64,000 nucleotides of DNA from Lasiosphaeria ovina (taxonomy: Eukaryota > Ascomycota > Sordariomycetes > Sordariales > Lasiosphaeriaceae), in assembly GCA_033439765.1 (NCBI GenBank), contig JAULSN010000005.1, positions 3,487,001 to 3,551,000 of the forward strand, given 5' to 3'. Each line of letters begins with the position of its first letter. Positions within the stretch are counted from its first letter, which is position 1. The notes beneath the pieces were generated by a model, which made no database searches, was not told the origin of the DNA, and was given only the letters and a program-made list of their open reading frames with translations. A program made the position numbers and the translations under genes. Positions 56,054 through 64,000 of the stretch are shown here, piece by piece.

Positions 56054-56518
56054 AGGCGCGGCTGGCGGTATAGACTTTGCGGGCTTCGCCGGAATGGGAT
56101 GAGAGGCCACTGTCGCGGGCGGGTCGTCGGGGAGAGCCATGGGCTTCGGTCCTGGCGTTGGCGGGGGCTCGAGCCGATCAATGTCCGCTGGCGACGGCGC
56201 GGGTGCAGGGCGACGGAGAGGGGCGCCGGTAGCGTAGTCCACTGGCTCCATAGGCGAGTACTGGGTGGCAGCGTCGACGCCTACATATCGCTTGGGGCGT
56301 GCGAAAGAAGGCGAGGCGATTGTAGTTGTGGTGGTGGTAGTCGAGATGAGAGGCGACGAGGCGGCGGATTGCCGGCGGGACAGGGCAGCCGGGAGCCGGG
56401 CTGGAGACTGTCGCGGCGAAGGCGCGACTGCGGATGCGGATGCAGGTGCATAGTGGAAGCTATGGAGGCCACTTCTGGGAGAGGCATTGACTGGGGTCGA
56501 GGCAGCCTCCAACATCAT
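55081..56518 (-). CDS. Pho80-like (PREG/Pcl) cyclin
   Basis: Cyclin of the Pho80 subfamily, the partner class of Pho85-type CDKs that control phosphate response, glycogen and morphogenesis. Exons 56518-55689 and 55597-55081; 448 aa. The join (GTGAGA donor, C-rich tract then CAG) gives HLTRFHSR-TAPGISVLDYLHRLA. The cyclin box spans about residues 255-385: YELCAVEDVVVLIAHMLGEL, PPLLLSMVYYIDRLCALYP, TINTLTVHRFLITAATVAAK, NNSTYARVGGV and ELKLLELEFLYRVDWKI, the standard Pho80/PREG blocks. The N-terminal 250 residues are disordered (Pro/Ser/Ala) with a polyglutamine from a CTG repeat at about 56025-56052; the C-terminus is acidic. N. crassa PREG is the closest named relative I can suggest, but other Pcl cyclins share these blocks. 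Confidence 0.87.
55600..55612. repeat. 13-base G/C homopolymer at a 3' splice site
   Basis: G13 on the plus strand. In the sense strand of the Pho80-like gene it is a C13 tract that ends at the CAG acceptor. Confidence 0.9.
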
Positions 56519-58577
56519 CCCAAACTCATTCTTCTGCTAGGCGCAGACACAGCGCAGGCGGGCGACGAGGTTGAAGAGACCGAGGATCAGTTATCGACCG
56601 CGGGGGAGGGGCAGGGCAGGGTTGTCTTGGTTAAAGTTATGGATTAGGTAGGTTGGCCTGAAGCTTTGCAACCCCACAGTCAGGGAGTTGGAGGCGACGA
56701 GGTCGACGGCACGTCCTGGCCAGTCACTAAGACACGGGACTTTGCGCTGTCAAACTGCGGAGCAAATCGCCCAAAACCCACAACCCACAGTCCACAGTGG
56801 AATGGCCACAAAACTCTGTCGCCTCTCGCTTGGACGCTAGTGCTGGCGCCGATGCTGGATGATGGCGCTGGGAGCCTGGGCCAGGTGCAGGTGCTTTGCG
56901 CGGTTTGTGCAATTCGGGTTTAGTTCTAGACTCTGGATCTAGATACGGAGTAGTTCGTTATCACACAACCTGGAAGGGCGGGCGTCCAGGTGACTGTTAA
57001 GAATGGGCGCAAGGTATGGCGGTCAGATAGGTGACAGGTAACCTGGAAGGCAGGTAGGTATAAGATTGCCGTTGTAGGTGAAGAAGAGTAGTAAGTTGGG
57101 TGCTTTGTCAATGGCGGGATGTGAATTGGAACCCAAGACCCGACAAGCGACGGCGGAGTGAGGACCCACGATGGATCTCTACGCTGTACTTATTTTATTG
57201 CCGCCTCGCTACGCCCAAGCAGACCGTCTTTTCTCCCTCCACAGCATCGAGGTGGGCAAAAGTGCAGGTGGCACGTTGTCAACGGGACGTCTCGGGCTGT
57301 CTAGGTCGGGTTGCTTTTTAGTGTAACCCGTGGACCCTAACGTTCTCTTCGCTTCACCGAGCAGCGGGCTAGCGCAGTGCTGGAATGGAAGCGACAGGCC
57401 AAAGGGGTGCGCCGCCTTTCCAATGCATGTCTTTGTCGCCAAACCCACAAGAGCGCCACTGCCGTCTGAAGTGTACGGGTCACGTATGCTCGCTCGAATG
57501 GCCTGGCCTGGCCTGGCCTGGCCCCTCGACGTGATTGGAGAGAGGCGAAAAGTGTACAGGCGGCTGCTTGGATCCGATCAGGTTTGGCACCGAGACCAAG
57601 GGTAGAGGCGCCTGCATCAAGGCCATGTGGCCCTGTTCGTGCATCCAACGCAATGTCTTCAATGTCTTGTCCTGGGGCCAGAGCCGGGCTCCGTACGTAG
57701 CTCAGGAATGTCTGGCCTGGGATGGGCCGTGGTCGGATCCATGGCGTCGGAAGAGACACATGGGAGCTGCCCCTCCCTGCGGATACGGTAAAGAAACTGT
57801 GCTGGTATTCGGTTGCTCGCCCCGCATCACAGCTGTCTCGAGCAAATTCTTGGGGATGCTCAGGATGAGCAAAATGCAATAGGGCTACACAGCCTGGGAC
57901 ACGTAGTGATGGCATTCACATTTTCGGTTTTTTCTTTCGGTTTTCAGAAAACGAATCCCCACAATAAGATTCAAACCTCAATTTTCCGGATGGCGCTGTT
58001 TAGGGTATGAGAATTAGAAAGTCTCTCCTCCCTCTATTATTCTAGGATTGCCTTGTTCTATTTGTACTCGTGCCGGCCGATTGAGCTTGACACCACGGCA
58101 CGGCGTGAGTCCTCTCGGTGTACGTGTCATCGGGTAGCAAATCCATGGTTGTGCCGAACCTTGACGGCTCCGGGCCGTTCAAATTTCGGGTGTGTGGAGC
58201 GGAGCGGCCGGCATGTGATGCGCCAGTTGTATTCAGCCGGATCCGAGAACCTTTCGTGTTGGACTTGTGCTTCGTGCTTCCGCCGGGTATTGGCTTTTTT
58301 TTCGTGACCAACTTGAATCTATATATCGCATTCTAGGATTGCTTCCCATCACAACGGAGTACGCGGCCTAGTACTCATGAGATGCAACACGCCTCCACTG
58401 CCAACTAGAAAGAGTCTGCTGGGGTTGGTGTTTTTACAATTTGCAAATACAAAAGTGCAACTCACGAGTTTCTGGAGATTTTGGCAGCTACCTAGCTTGG
58501 TAAAAGGGGCTATCGGCCCTCGTCTAATAGCCAAAAAGCCTCTGGTCTAACGCTAATGCTCTGTTAAAATATATGTA
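56519..58577. other. Intergenic, 2 kb upstream of the Pho80-like cyclin gene
   Basis: No exon recognised on either strand; a 192-codon minus-strand frame at 57337-57915 has no motif support. GGCCT repeats at about 57500-57521. Confidence 0.5.
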
Positions 58578-60035
58578 TCAACGCCCGTCAATATGGAACC
58601 ACGGGTGGCTGAGCACCTCCTGTGCAGTGGGCCGTTTTTCCGGATCGTAGACAAAGATCTTTGACAAGAGGTCGAAGAGCAGGTCGGCTTCATGCTCTGG
58701 GATCTTGGGCATTGCCTCCAACAACGGCTTCCATTCCCTGTTAAAGCCCTTTAGGGAGACATTATCCACCTGCACAGCCGTAGGCTTCCACATCATGTCC
58801 GAGAAACAAGGGGGAAACGGCTTCCTTCTTTCCTCCTCGTACTTGTCGCAATCCCCGTTCTTCCACCTAAGCGTGCCAGTCTGGACGACACGGCCATCGG
58901 GCTCATCCCATATCTGATAAACCAGATTCTTCAGAGGCCGCTTGCCCTCCAACTTCTCAAGCGGCTCTCCTTTACTAGAGTCTTTTGTCGGCTGTCCATC
59001 GTCGTCCCAAAGGATTTCTTCCTTCCCACTCTTGGGGCATGTCCCCCAGGGTCTGAACGATATACTTCATTAGCTCCGCCGGACAGGTGACTTGGTAAGG
59101 GTTTTCGAAAGGGCCTTGCCCCGACCTGAGCCGAAAGAAGCAGCAGGCGAGAGCCCATACATCGCTTGCTGGACTAGCCGGTAAGCCAGCTGCAACCTCG
59201 GGTGCCAGAAACTCAAGTGGCGTGCCCAGCATTTTCTGGGGCGGCGAAGAAGCCAGGAAACACTGGTCGAAGTCGACGAGTCTGATCTGGTCGGTAATAA
59301 AATTTCTAGTCGTCGAGGACAGGAGATTGAAGGTTCTCACAACATATCGCGGCGCTTCTGGGCCAGGTATATCGCCGGCCTCGGTCTCAAGCTCTCCCGT
59401 CACGGGCGGCTCGAACAAGCTATAGATGTCGGCTTCATCCAAACTGTTCGAAACCCGACAAGCCAAAGAGAATATTGCCAGTTGTTACGTCTAATATTCG
59501 ATTAGCAAGTTTTCGTAGAGATACCGACATGGGATCACTTACCTCCATGGCACAGGCCTTGGGAGTGGAGGTCAGCGACGGCTTTCGTGGCTTCATGGCC
59601 AGCCTTCCGGGCGAGCCGAGGTCTAAGTCGAATAGTGAACCCATAACATAGGCCAGACGCGGACGGGCCAAGAACGGGTAGAACTAGACATAGATGGTGG
59701 CCATTTGGTCCTTCAAAGGTGAAGCGTCGAAGGGATTCGGCAGCATGGCCGCCCAGGGCGCTCTTCTCGCCAACTAGGGTTGAGTGTTTGACGGCAACAA
59801 TTTTCAGCGCCACCCACTTCTTCTCATGCCCGTCTCGCGCAAGCCAGACCGTGGAGAACCCGCCAGCACCGAGTCTGTGCACAATCTTGTACCGTCCGCC
59901 GTCGTACATGTCGCCCAGGTGAACAGCATGGAACCACCCTGGCCGGTATTTTTCGACATCTTCCGTGTAGACGCCAACGCCCTGGGGGGAGAGGAAACGC
60001 AGGTCTTCATAGTCGGACTCTTGAGACGATGTCAT
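58578..60035 (-). pseudogene. SRPK-like protein kinase copy with two frameshifts
   Basis: Near-complete SR-protein-kinase-like gene. ATG at 60035 (MTSSQESDYEDLRFLSP); glycine loop LGAGGFSTVWLARD; ATP lysine in WVALKIVAV; LHSQGLCHG then an intron 59542-59491 (GTAAGT...TATTAG) that completes the catalytic HGD as CHG-DVTTGNILF. At about 59440-59445 one extra base breaks FEQ-LDEADIY. The frame then continues through LVDFDQCF (DFG equivalent), GTPLEFLAPEVAAGLP and ASDVWALACCFFRLR. A second extra base at about 59018-59025 separates EWEG from EILWDDDGQPTKD. The last frame runs to the usual end LSHPWFHIDGR with TGA at 58578. All kinase motifs survive, so this is either a young pseudogene or a gene damaged by two assembly indels. 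It aligns with the copy at 5854-7051 over shared parts. Confidence 0.78.
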
Positions 60036-60420
60036 TTTGGTACCCGCGTATACTGTATACTGAAGAGAACAGCGGCGGTGCGTAGGCAGAAGCAGCGCGA
60101 GACGTGAACCGAAGGCTGATGAATAGTAGCCAGATGACTGATGCCGTTGTCGCAACCGGCAACGTTTTGGGTGACCGCGCGTTCACAGGCAATTATGGGC
60201 CTGGGACACCGTTGATGCCTTCTGGCCCCGGCGACCAGGTGCCAAATCTATCCTAAAAATTCATGAATTGTTGAGTGACGAATGTTCCAAGGCGAGTCTT
60301 TTTGTGGATCGATGGGCGTCCGATACAGTGTGGCGGGCCTTGCGCGCGCAGCGCTTTTACTGTGAGCCGTCAAACCTATCCGGGTGACGGGTAGGTTCGT
60401 ATAATGTAATCGTGAATTGA
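60036..60420. other. Upstream region shared by the kinase copy and the 60421-61020 frame
   Basis: Probably contains the missing first exon of the plus-strand gene, but I could not identify an ATG-donor pair with confidence. Confidence 0.4.
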
Positions 60421-61020
60421 TGGTACAGTACGCGTGTTGTTTGGGGGGTTCCTCATCTTTGGGCGAAACAGTCGGCTAACAACCTCATAAGGAGCACCCC
60501 AAAGTCGACAACAGGCGGAAAATCGGCAGCGCCTCATTTCAAGATTCTACTGACTGGAAATGACAACGGCCATCTCGTTTATCGCGAGCACAATATCAAG
60601 CTTGTGCACCGAGACTCGCATGGGAATGAACGGCGCTTTCTGCTGGGCAAAAAGGATAAAACCTATAACTCTTCAACACTGGTTCGGAAGAACAAGGGAC
60701 CAAGTGCGAGTCCCAGAAATCGCCGTGTTCAGAGAGAGGCTGCTGCTGCGGCGGCGGCGGCGGCAGAGGCGGCGGAGGTGGAAGAGGCGGCGGCCAATGA
60801 ACAACCGGCCTATACCCCCCCTAACGACGAGGGTGGTGCCGGATACAGTTACACCACAGCAACCGCGGCGTCTAGCAGCTCAAGCTATGACGGGGGAGCG
60901 TTGCCGACAGGGGATGCCCAGTCATGGCCGGACGGCTGGTACCCTGATCCGTGGGCTACGCAGACCGGAGCCTCAACGAGGTGGTTTGAGAATGGAGAAT
61001 GGACAAGCCATGTCCAGTGA
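60421..61020 (+). CDS. 3' exon of an unknown protein with a DUF2510-like C-terminal motif; start unresolved
   Basis: The frame is open from just after TGA 60418 to TGA 61018 but has no ATG, so a short upstream exon is needed; AG acceptors at about 60470-60530 are possible entry points. The N-terminal part reads KILLTGNDNGHLVYREHN then RRFLLGKKDKTYNSSTLV. A GCG repeat encodes an Ala/Glu helix (about 60745-60795). A Ser/Thr-rich linker follows, and the end is DGWYPDPWATQTGASTRW with FENGEWTSHVQ. That end matches the W-Y-P-D-P...R-W-W-x-G...W-T-x-H-V spacing of DUF2510, a small domain known mainly from actinobacterial membrane proteins. The overlapping frame with an ATG at 60560 is Arg-rich and looks like a shadow. 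Function unknown. Confidence 0.5.
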   Translation, partial: WYSTRVVWGVPHLWAKQSANNLIRSTPKSTTGGKSAAPHFKILLTGNDNGHLVYREHNIKLVHRDSHGNERRFLLGKKDKTYNSSTLVRKNKGPSASPRNRRVQREAAAAAAAAAEAAEVEEAAANEQPAYTPPNDEGGAGYSYTTATAASSSSSYDGGALPTGDAQSWPDGWYPDPWATQTGASTRWFENGEWTSHVQ

Positions 61021-62302
61021 ACAAAAAGACTTGGTACGCCAAACGCCTAAGTCTAGGTCCTCCATTTTCACTTGTGCTATCTGTTGGAACGGGCTAGGCC
61101 TTGAACTGGGGAGCGCTTGAGATTGGATACGGATTTGTGTCAAATACTGTTCATTCTTTACTATTAGTATTAATTTACGATATAACCCTCCATTGTTTAG
61201 CAGGGTGAAGCTTTCCAAAACATGCGGCTCGCCTTAATTGCTTCCTTCTAGGGGATGTGATAATTCCTGATACATGATCTCAGAGCCCTAGCTAGACCTC
61301 CCCCCCCCCCCCCCCCCCCCAATAAACCCATGACCTCTGACCTACCTATCAAAGTACGGATATCTCGCAAACCATAGTTTAGAAGATTGGATTATATCTG
61401 TTTATTTCCCTTAAAGAGTGAGCTTTCACTATATTAAATCGTCGCAGAAATGTCGGTCATGATGCGGAGGGCGTTTACGCTGCAGAACCATGAGCACATT
61501 TGGGACAAAGGATATTTGTTTACTTTCGACGTTTCAGCAGCTGTAATGCTCTTCTAGGTCTGTTGAATAAGGGGGCATGTACTGTGCAGACAGTGGAGGC
61601 TGGTAATAAAACCTTTAAGGTTCTGTCTTATACGCCAGGTTTTTGGGCGGCGTCCGGGGCCTTCGCTGACAGCTGACCCTATTCTTCTCGTGCTGTCTGA
61701 TTGGCTGCATGCATGCTCTAGGGACCTGGTGGGGCTCGGCGGGTCCACGAATCGACAGGCCAAGCCTTACCTAGCCCGCTGGCTGGGGACTGCGATCCCC
61801 ATGCCTGCCACCAAGCTTCACGGCTAGAATGACGACGCGACAAAGTGTCGAAGCCACCTCGCATCAATCATCCATCAGCGAATAATTGCACCGTAATCTT
61901 CTACCTCTGCCCAGCGTGCGATATTTTTTATTGCTGCTCCATCGACTGCTGCCAGCACACCGGCACACCAGTACAGCCCCGAGTGCTCCTTCCCGCTCTC
62001 CTTCCATGCCGGGAACCTGGTCGCGTATCATTTGCTCCTGAGGTTCCTTCGGCATCGGCATCCATTTCAGCGCCTGTAGGCGACGTCGTCCGTTTTCTTT
62101 CCACATCTCGACACAGCGCCCGCGCAACCAGCAACAGAGTGAACCGCACGCGGCCAGCCGGGGGACGCCTTGGGTACCACCGTTCTCCAAACCAGGCGAC
62201 AGCGGCAGCGACGCTCGTTCGGTGTCGTCGAGCGACTGCAAGACAAGACCGGGCCCTCCCGACTACTGGGCCCGTGTGCCTGTGTGCCGGTGCATCGTTG
62301 CC
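61021..62302. other. Intergenic, promoter of GID5/VID28
   Basis: Contains a C21 tract (61300-61320); otherwise no exon recognised. Confidence 0.5.
61300..61320. repeat. Poly-C homopolymer (21)
   Basis: Uninterrupted C run about 280 bases after the DUF2510-like frame. Confidence 0.9.
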
Positions 62303-64000
62303 ATGGCCCGCATACAGACGCCGCCTGTTTTCGCGCAGATCAGAGGAGCGAGAAGCTATTCGGAGCAGGCTGCCGCCCTTCGCGGCCTGAAAGACGACAC
62401 AGTCGGCCACGCCCAGCGCAAGGAAAGGTGGGTGGAATATGGCATCTTAGAACCCCTCGTCAAAATACTGCAGGCCAGCCATTCTCCGGTGAGCCTGAAC
62501 GGCAAGGAGTCGCCCACTCACCCCGGGCTGCCGAGGGGCTTAGCAGATAATGAACTCGTCCGGCTGCTGTGCCTACAGCTCATTGCCAGCTTCGCAAGTG
62601 GTAAGTTCGCTGACAGACATTTCCATCCAAAGTGAGATTGAAGCCTTCGCAGGGTAGAGCTCAATATTGACATTACTCCCAGGCGGCCCTGCATTTCTAG
62701 GACCTATCTATGCTGCCAACGCCGTGCCCGTAATCCTAGAGAGCCTCTCTCCCCTCGAGAACCCGCCGCTGGTCACCCTGAACGCTCTGCGCGCCCTGAC
62801 TAACATCGCCGATGCGACCCGCCTTGCCTCGCCGGGTTTGGATGATTCAGGCGCGCTTTCGGAAGCCTTGTTCGTGTCTCGTTACCTCGACACTTTGTGC
62901 GCCATCCTGGACTCGGAGTCGACCGACGTGGTAGTGCAAGAGCAGAAATGCCTGGTCGCAAGCCTGGTCAGCCGGTTGTGCAGGGACACGCATCACCAGA
63001 ACCTGTTGGCCAATGCTAGCATTCTGGACGCTCTTGCCACCGCGCTGGCCAGCTTCGTTGTGGCACGTGGGGAAGTCATCCCGGGAGCCGAGATCATAGG
63101 CCAGGCCGACGGCCTCGCCGACATGATACCGGCCGCTGCACCTCGAGGGGCGAGCTTGGCTCTGGTTCTGGAAGCTATATCGTGCATCATAGAAGGCTCC
63201 CGCTTCCGGGCCTGCATGCTGATCTCTTCACCGGCCATCATGGCGGTGTTCCCCGCCGCCGAGTTCTCGCCGTCGGCGAAGGAGACCAAGGCTGCGTGGA
63301 ACAGTCTCGAGATGAGCGGACTCAGTAGCCCTCGTGCCCGAAGCCCCGGCGCTGCCGACTACCTGCTGCCCATTGTGCCTGTTACGCAATCCAGGTCTTT
63401 GTCGTCACAGTTCGCCCACTTTCCCCCGTTGGGCTTCACCCTATCTCGGGAGAACCTAGCTTCTAATGGCCGGTCAACTAGTAGCAAATTCTCGGCTTGG
63501 GACTCTGGCCGATTCGACCCTTCTAATCTGGGCAGCGACCCCGAGGCCGAGGATCCGGAGAGTCCTCTCATACCGTGGCTCATAAACTTCGCCAGGTGGT
63601 CTAGCGGGCTCGACAGAGTCATGGCGGCCTCTGTGCTTACGTCGTTATACAAAGCCGGGCTTGCCAACCCCGAAAGGGAGGCCGTGCTTGGTCATCTCAT
63701 CGTTCCAATCCTCTGCCAACTGATGAAAGACTACGACAAAGAGAGCGTGGCTGCTGCACAGCTTTCCACCTTTCTCGAGCCCGACGTGGCTGCGGATTGG
63801 GTCGTCTCGGAGCGGACCCCAGGCGTCCTGGCGCGACTTATTGGGGACAGCAATGTGCTTCAGGAGGCCGCCTATAGCTGCGGTGCTGTTAAGATGGCTT
63901 GCCAGCTGCTCAAAGACTCGTATGAGCCCCTACCAGCTCAGACCGCCCCGAGGCCTTGGTCGCCGAATCCGGATCGTGGTGTCGAGAGCGGCGAGGGCCC
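62303..64000 (+). CDS. VID28: Armadillo-repeat GID ubiquitin-ligase subunit Gid5/Vid28 (ARMC8), 3' end outside window
   Basis: Scaffold subunit of the GID/CTLH E3 ligase that in yeast degrades gluconeogenic enzymes; Gid5 links substrate receptors to the core. ATG at 62303 (GCCATGG context, MARIQTPPVFAQIRG). Exon 1 ends at 62600 (GTAAGT); exon 2 starts at 62683 after CTCCCAG, phase 1, and stays open to the window end. Conserved family start: SYSEQAAALRGLKDDTVGHAQRKERWVEYGILEPLVKIL (positions about 62351-62470), typical of Vid28/ARMC8. Helical repeats continue (NPPLVTLNALRALTNIADAT, EQKCLVASLVSRLCRD, LALVLEAISCIIEG, DRVMAASVLTSLYKAG, LQEAAYSCGAVKMACQLLK) with a Ser-rich disordered insert at about 63300-63560. 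At least 538 aa are visible; the C-terminal repeats lie beyond the edge. Confidence 0.85.

Noticed and set aside
57337..57915. 192-codon minus-strand frame
   Set aside because: No domain, overlapping open frames on both strands, includes GGCCT repeats; likely chance.
60560..61120. 186-codon frame with an ATG over the DUF2510-like exon
   Set aside because: Arg-rich, reads the Ala repeat as Arg runs, no motif; the overlapping frame has the structured C-terminus.

Overview
The window is nuclear DNA of a filamentous ascomycete (Pezizomycotina), most likely a Sordariomycete. The evidence is the gene set and the gene structure. The proteins are typical fungal orthologues: a single-chain NADH-type glutamate synthase, a Vtc2/3-type polyphosphate subunit, a Rud3 golgin, Get1, Bet1, Nop15, Chz1, Apc15/Mnd2, a Pho80-like cyclin and Gid5/Vid28. 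Genes are broken by short introns of about 50-140 bases with GTRNGT donors and CTRAC-type branch points close to a pyrimidine-AG acceptor. GC-rich third codon positions produce many long antisense shadow frames. I resolved exon joins by hand from frame and splice consensus; no transcript data were used.

Layout. 0-5 kb: 3' part of a GPI-type aspartic protease and an AVT-like amino acid transporter (both +). 5.8-7.1 kb: an SRPK-like kinase copy lacking its catalytic core. 7.6-9.5 kb: a calcineurin-like phosphoesterase and a conserved unknown protein (both -). 10.2-11.9 kb: a decayed multi-exon gene with a 21-base minisatellite that encodes coiled-coil heptads. 12.8-15.1 kb: a tetraspan membrane protein and a PTAR1-like prenyltransferase-alpha repeat protein (both -). 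15.6-18.9 kb: GET1 and an unknown membrane protein (+). 20.2-25.3 kb: RUD3 and NOP15-like (-), followed by tRNA-Lys(CUU). 26.6-33.1 kb: a large unknown protein and a Vtc2/3-type SPX protein (-). 34.5-41.2 kb: GLT1 (-, 7 exons). 41.2-47.7 kb: an unusually long stretch without recognisable genes. 47.7-49 kb: APC15 (+). 49.6-56.5 kb: BET1, CHZ1, an EMC10-like protein and a Pho80-like cyclin (all -). 58.6-60.0 kb: a second, frameshifted SRPK-like kinase (-). 60.4-61.0 kb: the end of a protein with a DUF2510-like C-terminus (+). 62.3-64 kb: 5' part of GID5/VID28 (+).

The genes do not form a pathway cluster. Most are housekeeping: secretory traffic (Get1, Rud3, Bet1, EMC10-like), nutrient homeostasis (Glt1 for nitrogen, Vtc2/3 and the Pho80-like cyclin for phosphate, the vacuolar amino acid carrier), ribosome assembly, chromatin and ubiquitin ligases (APC/C, GID). 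The unusual material is the decayed heptad-repeat gene near 11 kb, the two independently broken SRPK-like kinase copies near the two ends of the window, the DUF2510-like fungal protein, and a set of minus-strand introns carrying long pure-C tracts near their splice sites. I found no CRISPR array, integrated virus or intact transposon.
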